Notes: generated by a model from the sequence alone, not told the origin. 8,394 nt of DNA from Microcaldota archaeon (GCA_023247345.1 JAHFGR010000049.1:1-8394); one strand, 5' to 3'. Shown: positions 1-6,183, numbered from the stretch's first letter. Made by a program: numbers and translations.

Positions 1-347
1 CTTACTGGTTCGCCTAAAAATGCTTCAGCATCTTGCTTTATTTTTTGCAAAAGCATTGCGCTTAGCTCTTGCGGGCGATAATCCTTTCCCCATATTTTAT
101 ATTTGTGGTCAGTTCCCATTTTTCTTTTGAACGCAGTTAACGTGCCCTCAGGATTTGTAACTGCTTGCCTTCTTGCTGGTTCACCGATTATTCGCTGGCC
201 ATCTTTTGTAATTGCAACATAGCTAGGAAACGCTTTTCCATATTGTGTTATTCCTTCTGCACTTGGAACAATTACCGGCCTGCCGCCTTGTAAAACTGAT
301 GCTGCAGAGTTCGATGTGCCTAAATCAATTCCGATTATCTTTGTCAT
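1..347 (-). CDS. dnaK: DnaK (Hsp70) chaperone, N-terminal 115 residues
   Basis: ATP-dependent cytosolic Hsp70 chaperone that binds exposed hydrophobic segments of client proteins and works with DnaJ and the nucleotide exchange factor GrpE. Only the first 115 residues are present; the family is usually about 600 residues, so the gene continues past base 1. The translation begins MTKIIGIDLGTSNSA, the phosphate-1 motif of the Hsp70 ATPase (residues 4-15), followed by GKAFPSYVA (37-45), GEPARRQA (55-62) and FKRKMGTD (73-80), all typical of Hsp70 lobe I. From memory, GTSNSA with this spacing resembles Thermoplasma and other archaeal DnaK more than the usual bacterial GTTNS form. The ATG at 345-347 has AAGGTG six bases upstream. 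It is the last visible gene of the grpE - small ORF - dnaK operon. Identification is secure; the lineage inference is softer. Confidence 0.97.
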   Translation of the reverse strand, partial: MTKIIGIDLGTSNSAASVLQGGRPVIVPSAEGITQYGKAFPSYVAITKDGQRIIGEPARRQAVTNPEGTLTAFKRKMGTDHKYKIWGKDYRPQELSAMLLQKIKQDAEAFLGEPV

Positions 348-353
348 TTCAAT

Positions 354-359
354 CACCTT
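354..359 (-). promoter_or_regulatory. Ribosome binding site of dnaK
   Basis: The minus strand reads AAGGTGATTGAA then ATG. AAGGTGAT matches the complement of the archaeal 16S rRNA 3' end, with six bases between AAGGTG and the start codon. It fixes the dnaK start. Confidence 0.8.
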
Positions 360-375
360 TTAGTATAATTTTTAC

Positions 376-513
376 TTAGCTCGCGATTCCAACAACTATT
401 TTTTGTTTGAGCGATTCTTTAATCTGTAAATATAACTGATACTCTCGTTCGCTATCGAAACCGAGCTCATGAATCTTTTTTTCTAACTCATTTTGCATTA
501 TCATTTCGTTCAT
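376..513 (-). CDS. Small 45-residue protein between grpE and dnaK
   Basis: A 45-residue frame starting MNEMIMQNELEKK and ending VVGIAS, stop TAA at 376-378. I do not recognise a family. It is charged and predicted helical from residue 8 to about 38 (LEKKIHELGF, then REYQLYLQIKESLKQ), with no signal peptide or membrane segment. The case for a real gene is its translation signal: AAGGAGAT lies five bases upstream of the ATG at 511-513, the strongest Shine-Dalgarno in this operon. The frame also fills the grpE-dnaK gap, leaving 17 bases after the grpE stop and 28 before the dnaK start. It is probably co-transcribed with both chaperone genes and could be a small chaperone accessory factor, but that rests only on position. 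The alternative is a chance frame behind a spurious RBS. Confidence 0.65.
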   Translation of the reverse strand: MNEMIMQNELEKKIHELGFDSEREYQLYLQIKESLKQKIVVGIAS

Positions 514-517
514 TTTT

Positions 518-525
518 ATCTCCTT
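518..525 (-). promoter_or_regulatory. Strong Shine-Dalgarno of the small ORF
   Basis: The minus strand reads AAGGAGAT then five bases then ATG. It is near consensus and is the main reason for calling the 45-residue gene real. Confidence 0.75.
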
Positions 526-530
526 CTTTT

Positions 531-1142
531 TTACCTTCTTGCCTCGGGCTTACTGCCTCCAACCTCTTGCCTCCCGCTACTAATTATTACAATCGCGTGC
601 CTAAGCATATGTTCATGAATATAATACCCTTTTTTTAGCACTGAAATTATTTTGTGCTCTGGAAGATCGCTGGGCTCGCTCTTAATTGCTTCATGCTTGT
701 ATGGATCAAAGTTTTCTCCAATACATTTCATTTCTCGCACACCTTCAGCTTCTAGCACTTTCATAAAATTCTTGTAAGTTGTTTCCAATGCAACAAATTC
801 TTTTGCATCGTGCTTTTTTGATTCTACAACTGCATGCTCTAGCTCATCAACAACAGGAAGAAGCTTTAGTATAAATGCGGCGCTTCCTAGCTTCAAAAGC
901 TCTTGTCTTTCTTTTTCATTTTGTTTTCTGAAATTATCGAAGTCAGCTTGCAAACGCTTAAGCAAATCTTCCAAATCTTTAACGCGCTGCGCATCAGTTT
1001 GTCCTACGAACAAATCTCTCGAAAAACCTTGTTTTTCTCGATCATTCTCTTTTAGTAGCTTGTGCTCCTCGCTGCTAAGCTTTTCGTGCTCTTGCTGCTG
1101 CTCGAGCAGTTCTTTTTTTTCCTGTTTCGGTAGTTCTTCCAT
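531..1142 (-). CDS. grpE: GrpE nucleotide exchange factor
   Basis: Cofactor that releases ADP from DnaK so that ATP can rebind and clients are let go; it acts as a homodimer in the cytosol. The 203-residue length fits the family. Residues 1-50 are a very charged, Glu/Lys-rich extension. A long helix (about 52-90, containing LQADFDNFRKQNEKERQ) is the dimer coiled coil, LLPVVDELEHAV (94-105) enters the four-helix region, and the beta domain holds the signature FDPYKHEAI (145-153) and GYYIHEHMLRHAIVIIS (172-188). First gene of the operon, with the small ORF and dnaK downstream, and divergent from a winged-helix gene across an 80-base AT-rich gap. The RBS is weak (GTGAT three bases before ATG), so the transcript may have a very short leader. 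The C-terminal tail (190-203) is basic and unconserved. Confidence 0.96.
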   Translation of the reverse strand: MEELPKQEKKELLEQQQEHEKLSSEEHKLLKENDREKQGFSRDLFVGQTDAQRVKDLEDLLKRLQADFDNFRKQNEKERQELLKLGSAAFILKLLPVVDELEHAVVESKKHDAKEFVALETTYKNFMKVLEAEGVREMKCIGENFDPYKHEAIKSEPSDLPEHKIISVLKKGYYIHEHMLRHAIVIISSGRQEVGGSKPEARR

Positions 1143-1159
1143 TTAATCACAAATTACTA

Positions 1160-1169
1160 AAATTTTAAC
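1160..1169 (-). promoter_or_regulatory. Possible TATA element for grpE
   Basis: The minus strand reads TGTTAAAATT, centred about 23 bases before the grpE ATG, close to the distance for a nearly leaderless archaeal transcript. A second AT block at 1193-1201, read on the minus strand, would give a leader of about 29 bases. The gap is so AT-rich that I cannot choose between them. Confidence 0.35.
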
Positions 1170-1192
1170 AAATTATTAAATGTTTCAAAAGA

Positions 1193-1201
1193 TTTTTAAA
1201 T
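1193..1201 (+). promoter_or_regulatory. TATA box of the winged-helix gene (leaderless)
   Basis: TTTTTAAAT centred 26 bases before the ATG at 1223, with purine-rich CAAAAGA just upstream in the BRE position. Since archaeal TATA centres lie about 26-27 bases before the transcription start, transcription should begin at or beside the ATG. No Shine-Dalgarno precedes the gene, in agreement. Confidence 0.65.
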
Positions 1202-1222
1202 ATTTCGTTCTTTAATTAAAAT

Positions 1223-1678
1223 ATGGCGAAAGGAAAAGAAAGGCAGAAACAACGTTATATCAGAGAAATGTCTATTCGAGAGCCAATTGAAAAACCGCAA
1301 ACGCATTCTATTGATAATGACATAGAATGGATATGTGATTGCTTAGGTTTGGCTGATAAAGAAAATGATATAGCTACGGATATTTTCAAAGAATTATTAC
1401 GTGCAACAAAAGATCGAGAAGGAATTACAACGCGCGAAATTGTTGAGAAAGAAAAAACAACAAAACGCGTTACGCAAGGCGCAATTGTTTATCATATAAA
1501 CATGTTTATGAGTCATGGGCTCGTGATAAAGCAGGGAACGCGCTATTTCTTAAGAAGCACTAGTTTGAATGAAACGATGGAAGAATTAGAAGAGGATATG
1601 CTACGAAGAATGCGAAAGCTTCGCGAGCTTGCCAAGCATATAGATGAAGAAATGGAAAAAATGTTTAATGAATTTTAG
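1223..1678 (+). CDS. Winged helix-turn-helix protein divergent from grpE-dnaK
   Basis: A 151-residue probable DNA-binding regulator. Residues 1-30 are basic and probably disordered. Residues 48-65 form a first helix. Residues 68-103 look like a helix-turn-helix (GITTREIVEKE, then TQGAIVYHINMFMSHGLV as recognition helix region), with a wing at about 104-111 (KQGTRYFLR). Residues 114-150 are a heptad-like charged helix, probably for dimerisation. No metal-binding or ligand domain is visible. The gene lies head to head with the grpE operon, the usual place for an autoregulated local repressor, so a heat-shock regulator (in the role of Phr or HSR1, not necessarily related to them) is a reasonable inference. 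Its stop at 1676-1678 abuts the stop of the convergent gene with no base between; a T6 tract at 1685-1690 could end its transcript. Confidence 0.75.
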   Translation: MAKGKERQKQRYIREMSIREPIEKPQTHSIDNDIEWICDCLGLADKENDIATDIFKELLRATKDREGITTREIVEKEKTTKRVTQGAIVYHINMFMSHGLVIKQGTRYFLRSTSLNETMEELEEDMLRRMRKLRELAKHIDEEMEKMFNEF

Positions 1679-2533
1679 TTACTCTTTTTTAGCTTCAGAA
1701 CTGGAAACCGGCGACCCGAGACTAACGAACGCCACCCCGGAAACAACGGACCAGACGACACTGGCAAAAACGTCGCGTCTCCTGTTGTCGCCGCCCCTCC
1801 TAACGTAGAAGTAGCCGGCGCGGACCACAAAGCCAATATAAGCGCCATCTAATCGCCATAAATATCTTGCTTCTTTTGATTGATGACTAACTGATTCGCC
1901 TTGTGGGATTTTTGTTTCTGAGTTTGTATTGTACAATGTTTGTGATTTAGTTGGGAAGTTTTCTATTAGGCGAATGTTTGCATCTTCTGCTTTAATTTCA
2001 TATCTGTTATTTCCTAAATGAATTAGTTCGAAAGCCGGATGTTCGACTATTAAAGCACAGTTTGTTTTTCCTCTGAATTGTTTTGGAACTTGAAATGAGA
2101 TGGAATATTTTAAATTATTGTCATCTTTCCATCCAAAATTAACTTTCTTATCGAATGGTTTATCTGGTTTTTCATGTAGGAGTAAAGTGCCAGTCCATAT
2201 GGGGTAATTTTCTCTAAAATACTGCTCATTGCTTGTTTCCATTAAAATCCTATCATGAATATCATTTGGGACTATTAATTTTCCTTCTCTTTGAGCTAAT
2301 TCCAGCGCTTGAAATAAGTTTAAGTCCTTATGAAATTCAATTACTTGTTTTACTTGCTCTGGAGTCATGCTTCGAAGCATTTCTCTAGTTCTTTTTACTC
2401 TTTCAGCTAAGGATTGGCCTGTAACATCTGGTTTTCTTACTACGTGATGGGATTCTGGTTTGAATCTTCCAAATGGATCGCTGGCACTAACTCTGCCCAC
2501 TACCTGTGAATTGCCAATTAGCCCCCTTCTCAT
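1679..2533 (-). CDS. Putative DGR target protein with C-terminal variable region (paralogue 1)
   Basis: A 284-residue protein I cannot assign to a named family. In order: the N-terminal motif shared with five other proteins here (F21-G-R-F, E27, V32-R33); a helical segment 42-80 (EMLRSMTPEQVKQVIEFHKD, then FQALELAQ); KLIVPNDIHDRIL (85-97); a beta-rich middle domain about 110-215 (RGKTNCALIVEHP, LGNNRYEIKA); then LWR (225-227) leading into residues 234-273. That last part is 62% GC by my count and poor in adenine, and aligns with the end of the 254-aa paralogue as G-(x)n-RDV-x-A-x3-W-x4-GVA. This arrangement fits a DGR target with a C-type-lectin-like variable end; the fold is inferred. No signal peptide or membrane segment is seen. 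The start matches the paralogue and has a TATA box 26 bases upstream. Confidence 0.7.
   Translation of the reverse strand: MRRGLIGNSQVVGRVSASDPFGRFKPESHHVVRKPDVTGQSLAERVKRTREMLRSMTPEQVKQVIEFHKDLNLFQALELAQREGKLIVPNDIHDRILMETSNEQYFRENYPIWTGTLLLHEKPDKPFDKKVNFGWKDDNNLKYSISFQVPKQFRGKTNCALIVEHPAFELIHLGNNRYEIKAEDANIRLIENFPTKSQTLYNTNSETKIPQGESVSHQSKEARYLWRLDGAYIGFVVRAGYFYVRRGGDNRRRDVFASVVWSVVSGVAFVSLGSPVSSSEAKKE
1715..1834 (-). other. Candidate DGR variable region 1
   Basis: Codes for residues 234-273. By my count 74 of 120 bases are G or C and only 13 are A on the coding strand, against visibly AT-rich sequence upstream. Many codons are NNC or NNT (TTT, GTC, TAC, TTC, GTT, AGT, TCC), the pattern left when template AAC/AAT codons have both adenines mutagenised. 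It ends in the block GGGGTGGCGTT (1728-1738 on the plus axis), shared with the other VRs. The template repeat is not in the window. Confidence 0.6.
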
Positions 2534-2554
2534 AAATTTGTTTTGTCAAAAACA

Positions 2555-2563
2555 GTTTAAAAA
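2555..2563 (-). promoter_or_regulatory. TATA box of DGR target paralogue 1 (leaderless)
   Basis: The minus strand reads TTTTTAAAC, centred 26 bases before the ATG at 2531-2533. No Shine-Dalgarno is present, so the gene is probably leaderless. Confidence 0.65.
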
Positions 2564-2611
2564 CCTATCTTTTCCATATATTAACACACAATGAATGTAA
2601 TAGTGGGCTAA

Positions 2612-2619
2612 TTATAAAC
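2612..2619 (+). promoter_or_regulatory. TATA box of the cupredoxin gene
   Basis: TTATAAAC centred about 36 bases before the ATG, placing the transcription start near 2641, at the start of the Shine-Dalgarno sequence. The 117-base gap to the divergent gene holds no other feature I can see. Confidence 0.5.
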
Positions 2620-2639
2620 CTTATTTTCCTTATTTCTTT

Positions 2640-2646
2640 GAGGTGG
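2640..2646 (+). promoter_or_regulatory. Ribosome binding site of the cupredoxin gene
   Basis: GAGGTGG, four bases before the ATG at 2651, matches the archaeal anti-Shine-Dalgarno. It fixes the start codon in front of the lipoprotein signal. Confidence 0.75.
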
Positions 2647-2650
2647 ATAA

Positions 2651-3148
2651 ATGAGATTTATATTAGTGTTATTTCTATTTGGAATTATATTAGCTGCTGG
2701 TTGTGCACAGCAAGGTGGCACAACAGGAGGAACAGTTACGCCTTCTCCTAATCCGAATCCTGCACCGAACCTGCAACCTTCACCAGTACCGCAACCCGAT
2801 CCAAACTCAGGACCTGCAAGCGATGGAGTAAAAGAATTTAAGGCAGTAGTAGCTCATGGCGGTTATAACCCAGCTAAGTTTACAGTAAATAAAGGAGATA
2901 CTGTTCACATATTGGCAACAACAGCACCTGGCCAAGAATATCACAAGCATGGATTTACAATAGATGAATATGGGATAAATGCTGCAGTGCAATCTAGCGA
3001 TTTAAATAATCCAGTTAAGATAGAATTTGTAGCGGATAAAGTTGGTACATTTAAGATTTACTGCAAAACATGCAATGATGCTGATGGTTGGAAAGGAAAA
3101 ACAGGATCAACGCATCCGGATATTCAGGCAACATTGGAAGTAAAATAG
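2651..3148 (+). CDS. Lipoprotein cupredoxin (extracytoplasmic copper protein)
   Basis: A 165-residue exported protein: hydrophobic signal segment (residues 3-16) with lipobox L-A-A-G-C, lipidated Cys18 predicted, then a Gly/Thr and Pro/Asn-rich linker (19-57), then a cupredoxin domain (about 60-165). Likely copper ligands are His100 (in HKHGFTI), Cys138 and Cys141 (YCKTC) and His155 (THPDI); His98 is a further candidate. The HGF and C...HPD...GTLEV-like layout resembles the nitrosocyanin/CuA side of the family. CuA normally has C-x3-C, then H-x2-M; here the cysteines are C-x2-C, the Met position is Ile, and the loop from Cys141 to His155 is long. A mononuclear site is therefore more likely than true CuA, though this is unresolved. 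Probable role: electron transfer or copper handling outside the membrane. Transcribed alone, with its own TATA box and RBS. Confidence 0.88.
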   Translation: MRFILVLFLFGIILAAGCAQQGGTTGGTVTPSPNPNPAPNLQPSPVPQPDPNSGPASDGVKEFKAVVAHGGYNPAKFTVNKGDTVHILATTAPGQEYHKHGFTIDEYGINAAVQSSDLNNPVKIEFVADKVGTFKIYCKTCNDADGWKGKTGSTHPDIQATLEVK

Positions 3149-3153
3149 ATACT

Positions 3154-3162
3154 TTTTTAAAC
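3154..3162 (+). promoter_or_regulatory. TATA box of the first beta-helix gene; T-run may also end the cupredoxin transcript
   Basis: TTTTTAAAC, the same element as at two leaderless genes here, centred 33 bases before the ATG at 3191. This predicts a leader of about 7 bases without a Shine-Dalgarno. The six-T run begins five bases after the cupredoxin stop and could also act as an archaeal terminator. Confidence 0.5.
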
Positions 3163-3190
3163 ACTTTGTACCATACTAGATAAAGATTCA

Positions 3191-4183
3191 ATGTACGTAA
3201 GACGAGTTAATGATATACCTTCAGCCAGAGTAGTAGCTACGAACATGGGTAACCTTTTTGGCAGATATACACCAGAAATAAAACAACCAGTACGTGCATT
3301 AAAAATAAAGGAAAACGAAGCACTCGTACAACTTAGAGTTATATGGAAAGATTATGATTACAATGAGATGGATAGTGCCAAAGATAGTGGTATTAAATTC
3401 TTGGAACTATCTGATAAATTAAAAACTATGAAATATTCGGCTGAAGACGTACAAAACTTCAGTATTGTACTGGCGGAATTTCAAGAGGAACACAGATTCG
3501 AAACTAAAGCAGGGTTCTTCTTGAGTGCATTGATTAACTCTGGTTCAGATAAGAGTTATACTATTTTTACAGATCATTTAGGCACTAGGATAAGTGCTCT
3601 TGGAAACCAAAATGATAAGAACATAATTGTAATAGGCGACGTTGGATATTCTGTTGGAATTAACATGAAAAACGGAAGCATGTTGATTAGAGGAAATGCT
3701 GGTAATTGGGTAGGCGCTGGAATGACTGGTGGAAAGATAATAGTTGAAGGAAACGCTGGCGAAGAGGTTGGGTATAGGATGGAGGGAGGTACAATAGAAG
3801 TAATGGGAAATGCTGGGGATAAACTTGGATTTATTATGTTTAATGGCAGGATAATAATTCACGGTAATATTGGTACTAGTGTAGGTTATGAAATGTACAA
3901 CGGTGAAATATTAGTAAGAGGTAGTGCTGGAAAAGCTGTTGGGGCAGGAATGAAAAATGGTAAGATTACAGTTGAAGGAAACGCTGCTATGACGATTGGA
4001 AGTGATATGCAAGGAGGAATAATAATTATTAGTGGTCATGCTGGTGGTTGGATAGGACTTGGTATGCTCGGTGGTGAAATACATCTTAATGGAACTTATG
4101 AAGAACTTGCACCTGCTTATTCAATAAATGGAAGAATATATCATAAAGGAATTCTAATTGCTGATAAACAAGGTGAAAAATAA
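3191..4183 (+). CDS. GXGXG beta-helix protein, eight coils (330 aa)
   Basis: Overall function unknown. The N-terminal tail carries the shared motif F23-G-R-Y, E29, V34-R35. A helical module follows (about 40-118), with the family core Y-S-x-E-D-V...FSIVLAEFQ (82-98) and KAGFFLSALIN (106-116). A bridging strand region (120-148) leads into eight coils of exactly 19 residues (149-300), each reading roughly G-N-A-G-x3-G-x2-M-x2-G-x-I-x-V-x. The C-terminal cap is GRIYHKG (314-320). The coils resemble the GXGXG domain of glutamate synthase alpha (GltB C-terminus) and FwdC, but none of those enzymes' catalytic domains is present, so this is probably a structural or binding scaffold. No signal peptide. 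The 285-aa paralogue follows with no gap, so the two form an operon. Confidence 0.8.
   Translation: MYVRRVNDIPSARVVATNMGNLFGRYTPEIKQPVRALKIKENEALVQLRVIWKDYDYNEMDSAKDSGIKFLELSDKLKTMKYSAEDVQNFSIVLAEFQEEHRFETKAGFFLSALINSGSDKSYTIFTDHLGTRISALGNQNDKNIIVIGDVGYSVGINMKNGSMLIRGNAGNWVGAGMTGGKIIVEGNAGEEVGYRMEGGTIEVMGNAGDKLGFIMFNGRIIIHGNIGTSVGYEMYNGEILVRGSAGKAVGAGMKNGKITVEGNAAMTIGSDMQGGIIIISGHAGGWIGLGMLGGEIHLNGTYEELAPAYSINGRIYHKGILIADKQGEK
3635..4090 (+). repeat. Eight tandem 57-bp units encoding 19-residue GXGXG coils
   Basis: The protein period is exactly 19 residues over eight units without insertion or deletion. The repeat is clear in protein and degenerate in DNA, so the coils are old or fast-diverging rather than freshly duplicated. 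Recurrent positions are Gly1, Gly4, Gly8, Met11 and Gly14. Confidence 0.85.
4171..4176 (+). promoter_or_regulatory. Ribosome binding site inside the end of the 330-aa gene
   Basis: AGGTGA, seven bases before the ATG at 4184, lies within the last codons of the preceding gene (GGTGAAAAATAA). It supports this start and coupled translation of the pair. Confidence 0.75.
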
Positions 4184-5041
4184 ATGAAATTAGTTAGTGC
4201 TAGGATAGGGGTTGCAAGTTATGTGTCTGTAGCTACCAAAGCACGCGACTTTTTTACCAGATATAGAAGAGAAGATCGAGAACCAGTACGCACTATAGAT
4301 ACTAAACAAGACAAAGTTCTTGAACGATTTATAAAAATATGGCAATCAGATGATGGCCTTAGTACTGAGAAACAATTCGTTACCGGAGCGCCTTACCAAT
4401 GGTTTACCGAATATAAATATTATACTAGAGTTCAGCACAAAATAAAACGTGTTGAATATACAAAAGAGGATATAAGGAAATTCTGCATTGCGCTTGCTGA
4501 TTTTCAGGAAGAAAAGAATTTCGATAAAAAGGCCGGCATATTCTTAAGCGTGCTTATTAACAATATGAAAGAAGACAGCATTACGATAACTACAAGCCAT
4601 TTATCAGTAAAACCTTGTTACTTGGGTTATAGAAATATAAAAAACATTTCTATAGATGGTGATGTTGATTATGGCGCGTGCACATTAATGAAGAAAGGGT
4701 CGGTCATAGTTAGGGGAAATACCGGCAACTCAACTGGTGAAGGAATGGATGGCGGAGAGCTTATAATTACAGGCAATGCGGGGAATAATATTGCTAGGGA
4801 CATGAAAGGCGGACTCATTCTGGTAAAGGCAAATGTTGGATACGAAGCAGGCGAATCTATGGAAGGCGGAAAGGTAATAATAGAAGGAAATGCAGACTAT
4901 GATCTAGGGAGACATATGGAAGGCGGAGAAATACACATATATGGAGACCCGCAAAATTTCGCTTGTGGCGATGGTGGAAAAATATTCCATAAAGGAAAGG
5001 AATTTGAATTTAAAAATGGAATGTTGGTACCAGTAAACTAA
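4184..5041 (+). CDS. GXGXG beta-helix protein, five coils (285 aa)
   Basis: Paralogue of the preceding 330-aa protein; function unknown. The shared tail motif is at F24-T-R-Y, E30, V35-R36, with Gly replaced by Thr and the lysine-proline by Arg-Arg. The helical module is longer, with an extra segment at about 58-85 (aromatic: QWFTEYKYY, 72-80). The core is YTKEDIRKFCIALADFQ (92-108) and KKAGIFLSVLINN (115-127). Five 19-residue coils occupy 159-253; in the fourth the leading Gly-Asn is Ala-Asn. The cap is GGKIFHKG (264-271), with a C-terminal tail reading KNGMLVPVN. The gene starts immediately after the upstream stop codon and ends two bases short of the convergent aminotransferase stop. The clear length difference from its partner is in the helical module and coil number, not the tail. 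Confidence 0.8.
   Translation: MKLVSARIGVASYVSVATKARDFFTRYRREDREPVRTIDTKQDKVLERFIKIWQSDDGLSTEKQFVTGAPYQWFTEYKYYTRVQHKIKRVEYTKEDIRKFCIALADFQEEKNFDKKAGIFLSVLINNMKEDSITITTSHLSVKPCYLGYRNIKNISIDGDVDYGACTLMKKGSVIVRGNTGNSTGEGMDGGELIITGNAGNNIARDMKGGLILVKANVGYEAGESMEGGKVIIEGNADYDLGRHMEGGEIHIYGDPQNFACGDGGKIFHKGKEFEFKNGMLVPVN
4658..4942 (+). repeat. Five tandem 57-bp units encoding GXGXG coils
   Basis: Residues 159-253 of the 285-aa protein, again in exact 19-residue register. Conserved Met-x2-Gly-Gly turns mark each coil (KKG, MDGG, MKGG, MEGG, MEGG). Confidence 0.8.
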
Positions 5042-5043
5042 TT

Positions 5044-6183
5044 TTATTTCCCAATTATCTTGCTAATGGCATTTAGGCAAGCATCCAGCTCTTCTTTAGT
5101 TACATTTCCCATATGCGCTATTCGTAATCCATTATCCTTGAATGCGCCACGCGAACCGACGATTTTTATTTTATATTCCTTTGCAAGTCTGTCCTTAATT
5201 TCCTTTGCGCGCTCTGCAGAATCAGCATAAAAGCCAGTAACGGTATTGCTTTCGAAACCGCTTTCAGCAATTAATTTAAATCCTAATTCAACAACTCGCT
5301 TGCGAACGTATTCGCTAAATTCCACATGCCTCTTAACGCATGATTGTAAGCCACCATTTTTATCCAGAATATCAAATGCCTTCTGAAGCGCCCAAAAAAG
5401 TGAGACTGCTGGGGTGTTGGGTGTTTGATGATCTTTCTGATAACGTTTTTGATGGCGCTTAAGGTCGAAGCAATAACTAGGAATTTTATCTCGCTTAGAA
5501 TATCTTTCAACTGCTGCTTTACTTAAACCAATAAGCGCCATGCCAGGTGGTGCACCAATGCCTTTTTGGCTGCCAGTCACAAAACCATCAACTGCAAAAT
5601 CATTAAAATTAAATGAAGTTCCTGGCCATGCAGAAATACCATCGATAATTACGAGCATGCCTTTGCTTTTTGCATATTTACAAATTTCTTGAATATCATT
5701 GCGCACACCGTAGCTCGTCTCATTATAAACCATGCCAAGCACTTGTGCCTTGCTCTCATCTATTGCTTTTTTCGCGCGCTCAAGATTCCAACCATTGGCA
5801 CTTTCTACGTGCCAAATTTTGTCGTTGTTTTTTTGCCCCAACGACAAAGCTTGTCCACCGTCCAGCTTATGCGAAACTACATCCGTATAAATTTGGGCAG
5901 TTTCAACGAATTTATCACCGAACTCGCCATTTGGAAAACAGATAATTTTTTCATTTGGCAAGCATAGATTTACAATAAGAGTTTCTAGGCCAACAGCGCC
6001 GCTGCCTGTAAGCACGTATGCTTCCTCGCTTTGAAAATATACTCGCAAACGTTCGACCAAATCTTTGTAAAGCGCAGAGAACTCGCCACTTCTATGGGTA
6101 ATCATCTCGCATGCTTGTGCTTGTAAAATTTCTGGCAATACTTTTACTGGACCTGGGGCAAGGAGTATAGTTTTAAATTCCAT
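5044..6183 (-). CDS. Class V PLP-dependent aminotransferase (alanine-glyoxylate / phosphoserine type)
   Basis: A 379-residue cytosolic fold-type I PLP enzyme. Diagnostic parts: LLAPGPVKV near the N-terminus (7-15), THRSGEF (29-35) where substrate and cofactor meet, GSGAVGLE (60-67) for the PLP phosphate, the cofactor aspartate in IIDGISAWPG (Asp181), the Schiff-base lysine Lys207 in TGSQKGIGAPPG, and LRIAHMGN (353-360), whose Arg354 should bind the substrate carboxylate. This is the serine-pyruvate/alanine-glyoxylate aminotransferase subgroup, which in archaea also includes enzymes acting on phosphoserine; I cannot separate glyoxylate, pyruvate or 3-phosphohydroxypyruvate as acceptor from sequence alone. 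Length is normal and no key residue is missing. It has its own leaderless promoter just past the stop of the upstream 225-aa gene, so it is probably expressed apart from the flanking family. Confidence 0.92.
   Translation of the reverse strand: MEFKTILLAPGPVKVLPEILQAQACEMITHRSGEFSALYKDLVERLRVYFQSEEAYVLTGSGAVGLETLIVNLCLPNEKIICFPNGEFGDKFVETAQIYTDVVSHKLDGGQALSLGQKNNDKIWHVESANGWNLERAKKAIDESKAQVLGMVYNETSYGVRNDIQEICKYAKSKGMLVIIDGISAWPGTSFNFNDFAVDGFVTGSQKGIGAPPGMALIGLSKAAVERYSKRDKIPSYCFDLKRHQKRYQKDHQTPNTPAVSLFWALQKAFDILDKNGGLQSCVKRHVEFSEYVRKRVVELGFKLIAESGFESNTVTGFYADSAERAKEIKDRLAKEYKIKIVGSRGAFKDNGLRIAHMGNVTKEELDACLNAISKIIGK

Noticed and set aside
1143..1222. A small RNA gene in the grpE divergent gap
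   Set aside because: Only AT-rich promoter-like sequence; no stable stem-loop or terminator is visible.
1700..1834. GC-rich island as a horizontally acquired piece or inserted element
   Set aside because: It is in frame, aligns with the end of the paralogue and has no repeats or target duplications; VR mutagenesis explains the composition better.
3635..4090. Regular 57-bp periodicity as a CRISPR-like or satellite array
   Set aside because: The period is in the protein (19-residue coils); the DNA units are too diverged for direct repeats and contain no repeat/spacer structure.
3191..5041. FwdC or glutamate synthase subunit
   Set aside because: Only the GXGXG coil pattern is shared. The N-terminal module differs and no other Fwd or Glt subunit is nearby.
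5670..5967. Open frames on the plus strand opposite the aminotransferase
   Set aside because: They lie inside a well-identified enzyme gene, have no ribosome binding site or recognisable domain, and overlap each other.
5044..6183. Cysteine desulfurase identity for the class V enzyme
   Set aside because: The N-terminal APGP motif, HRS and the GSQKGIGAPPG lysine site fit the alanine-glyoxylate group; no catalytic cysteine loop of a desulfurase is seen.
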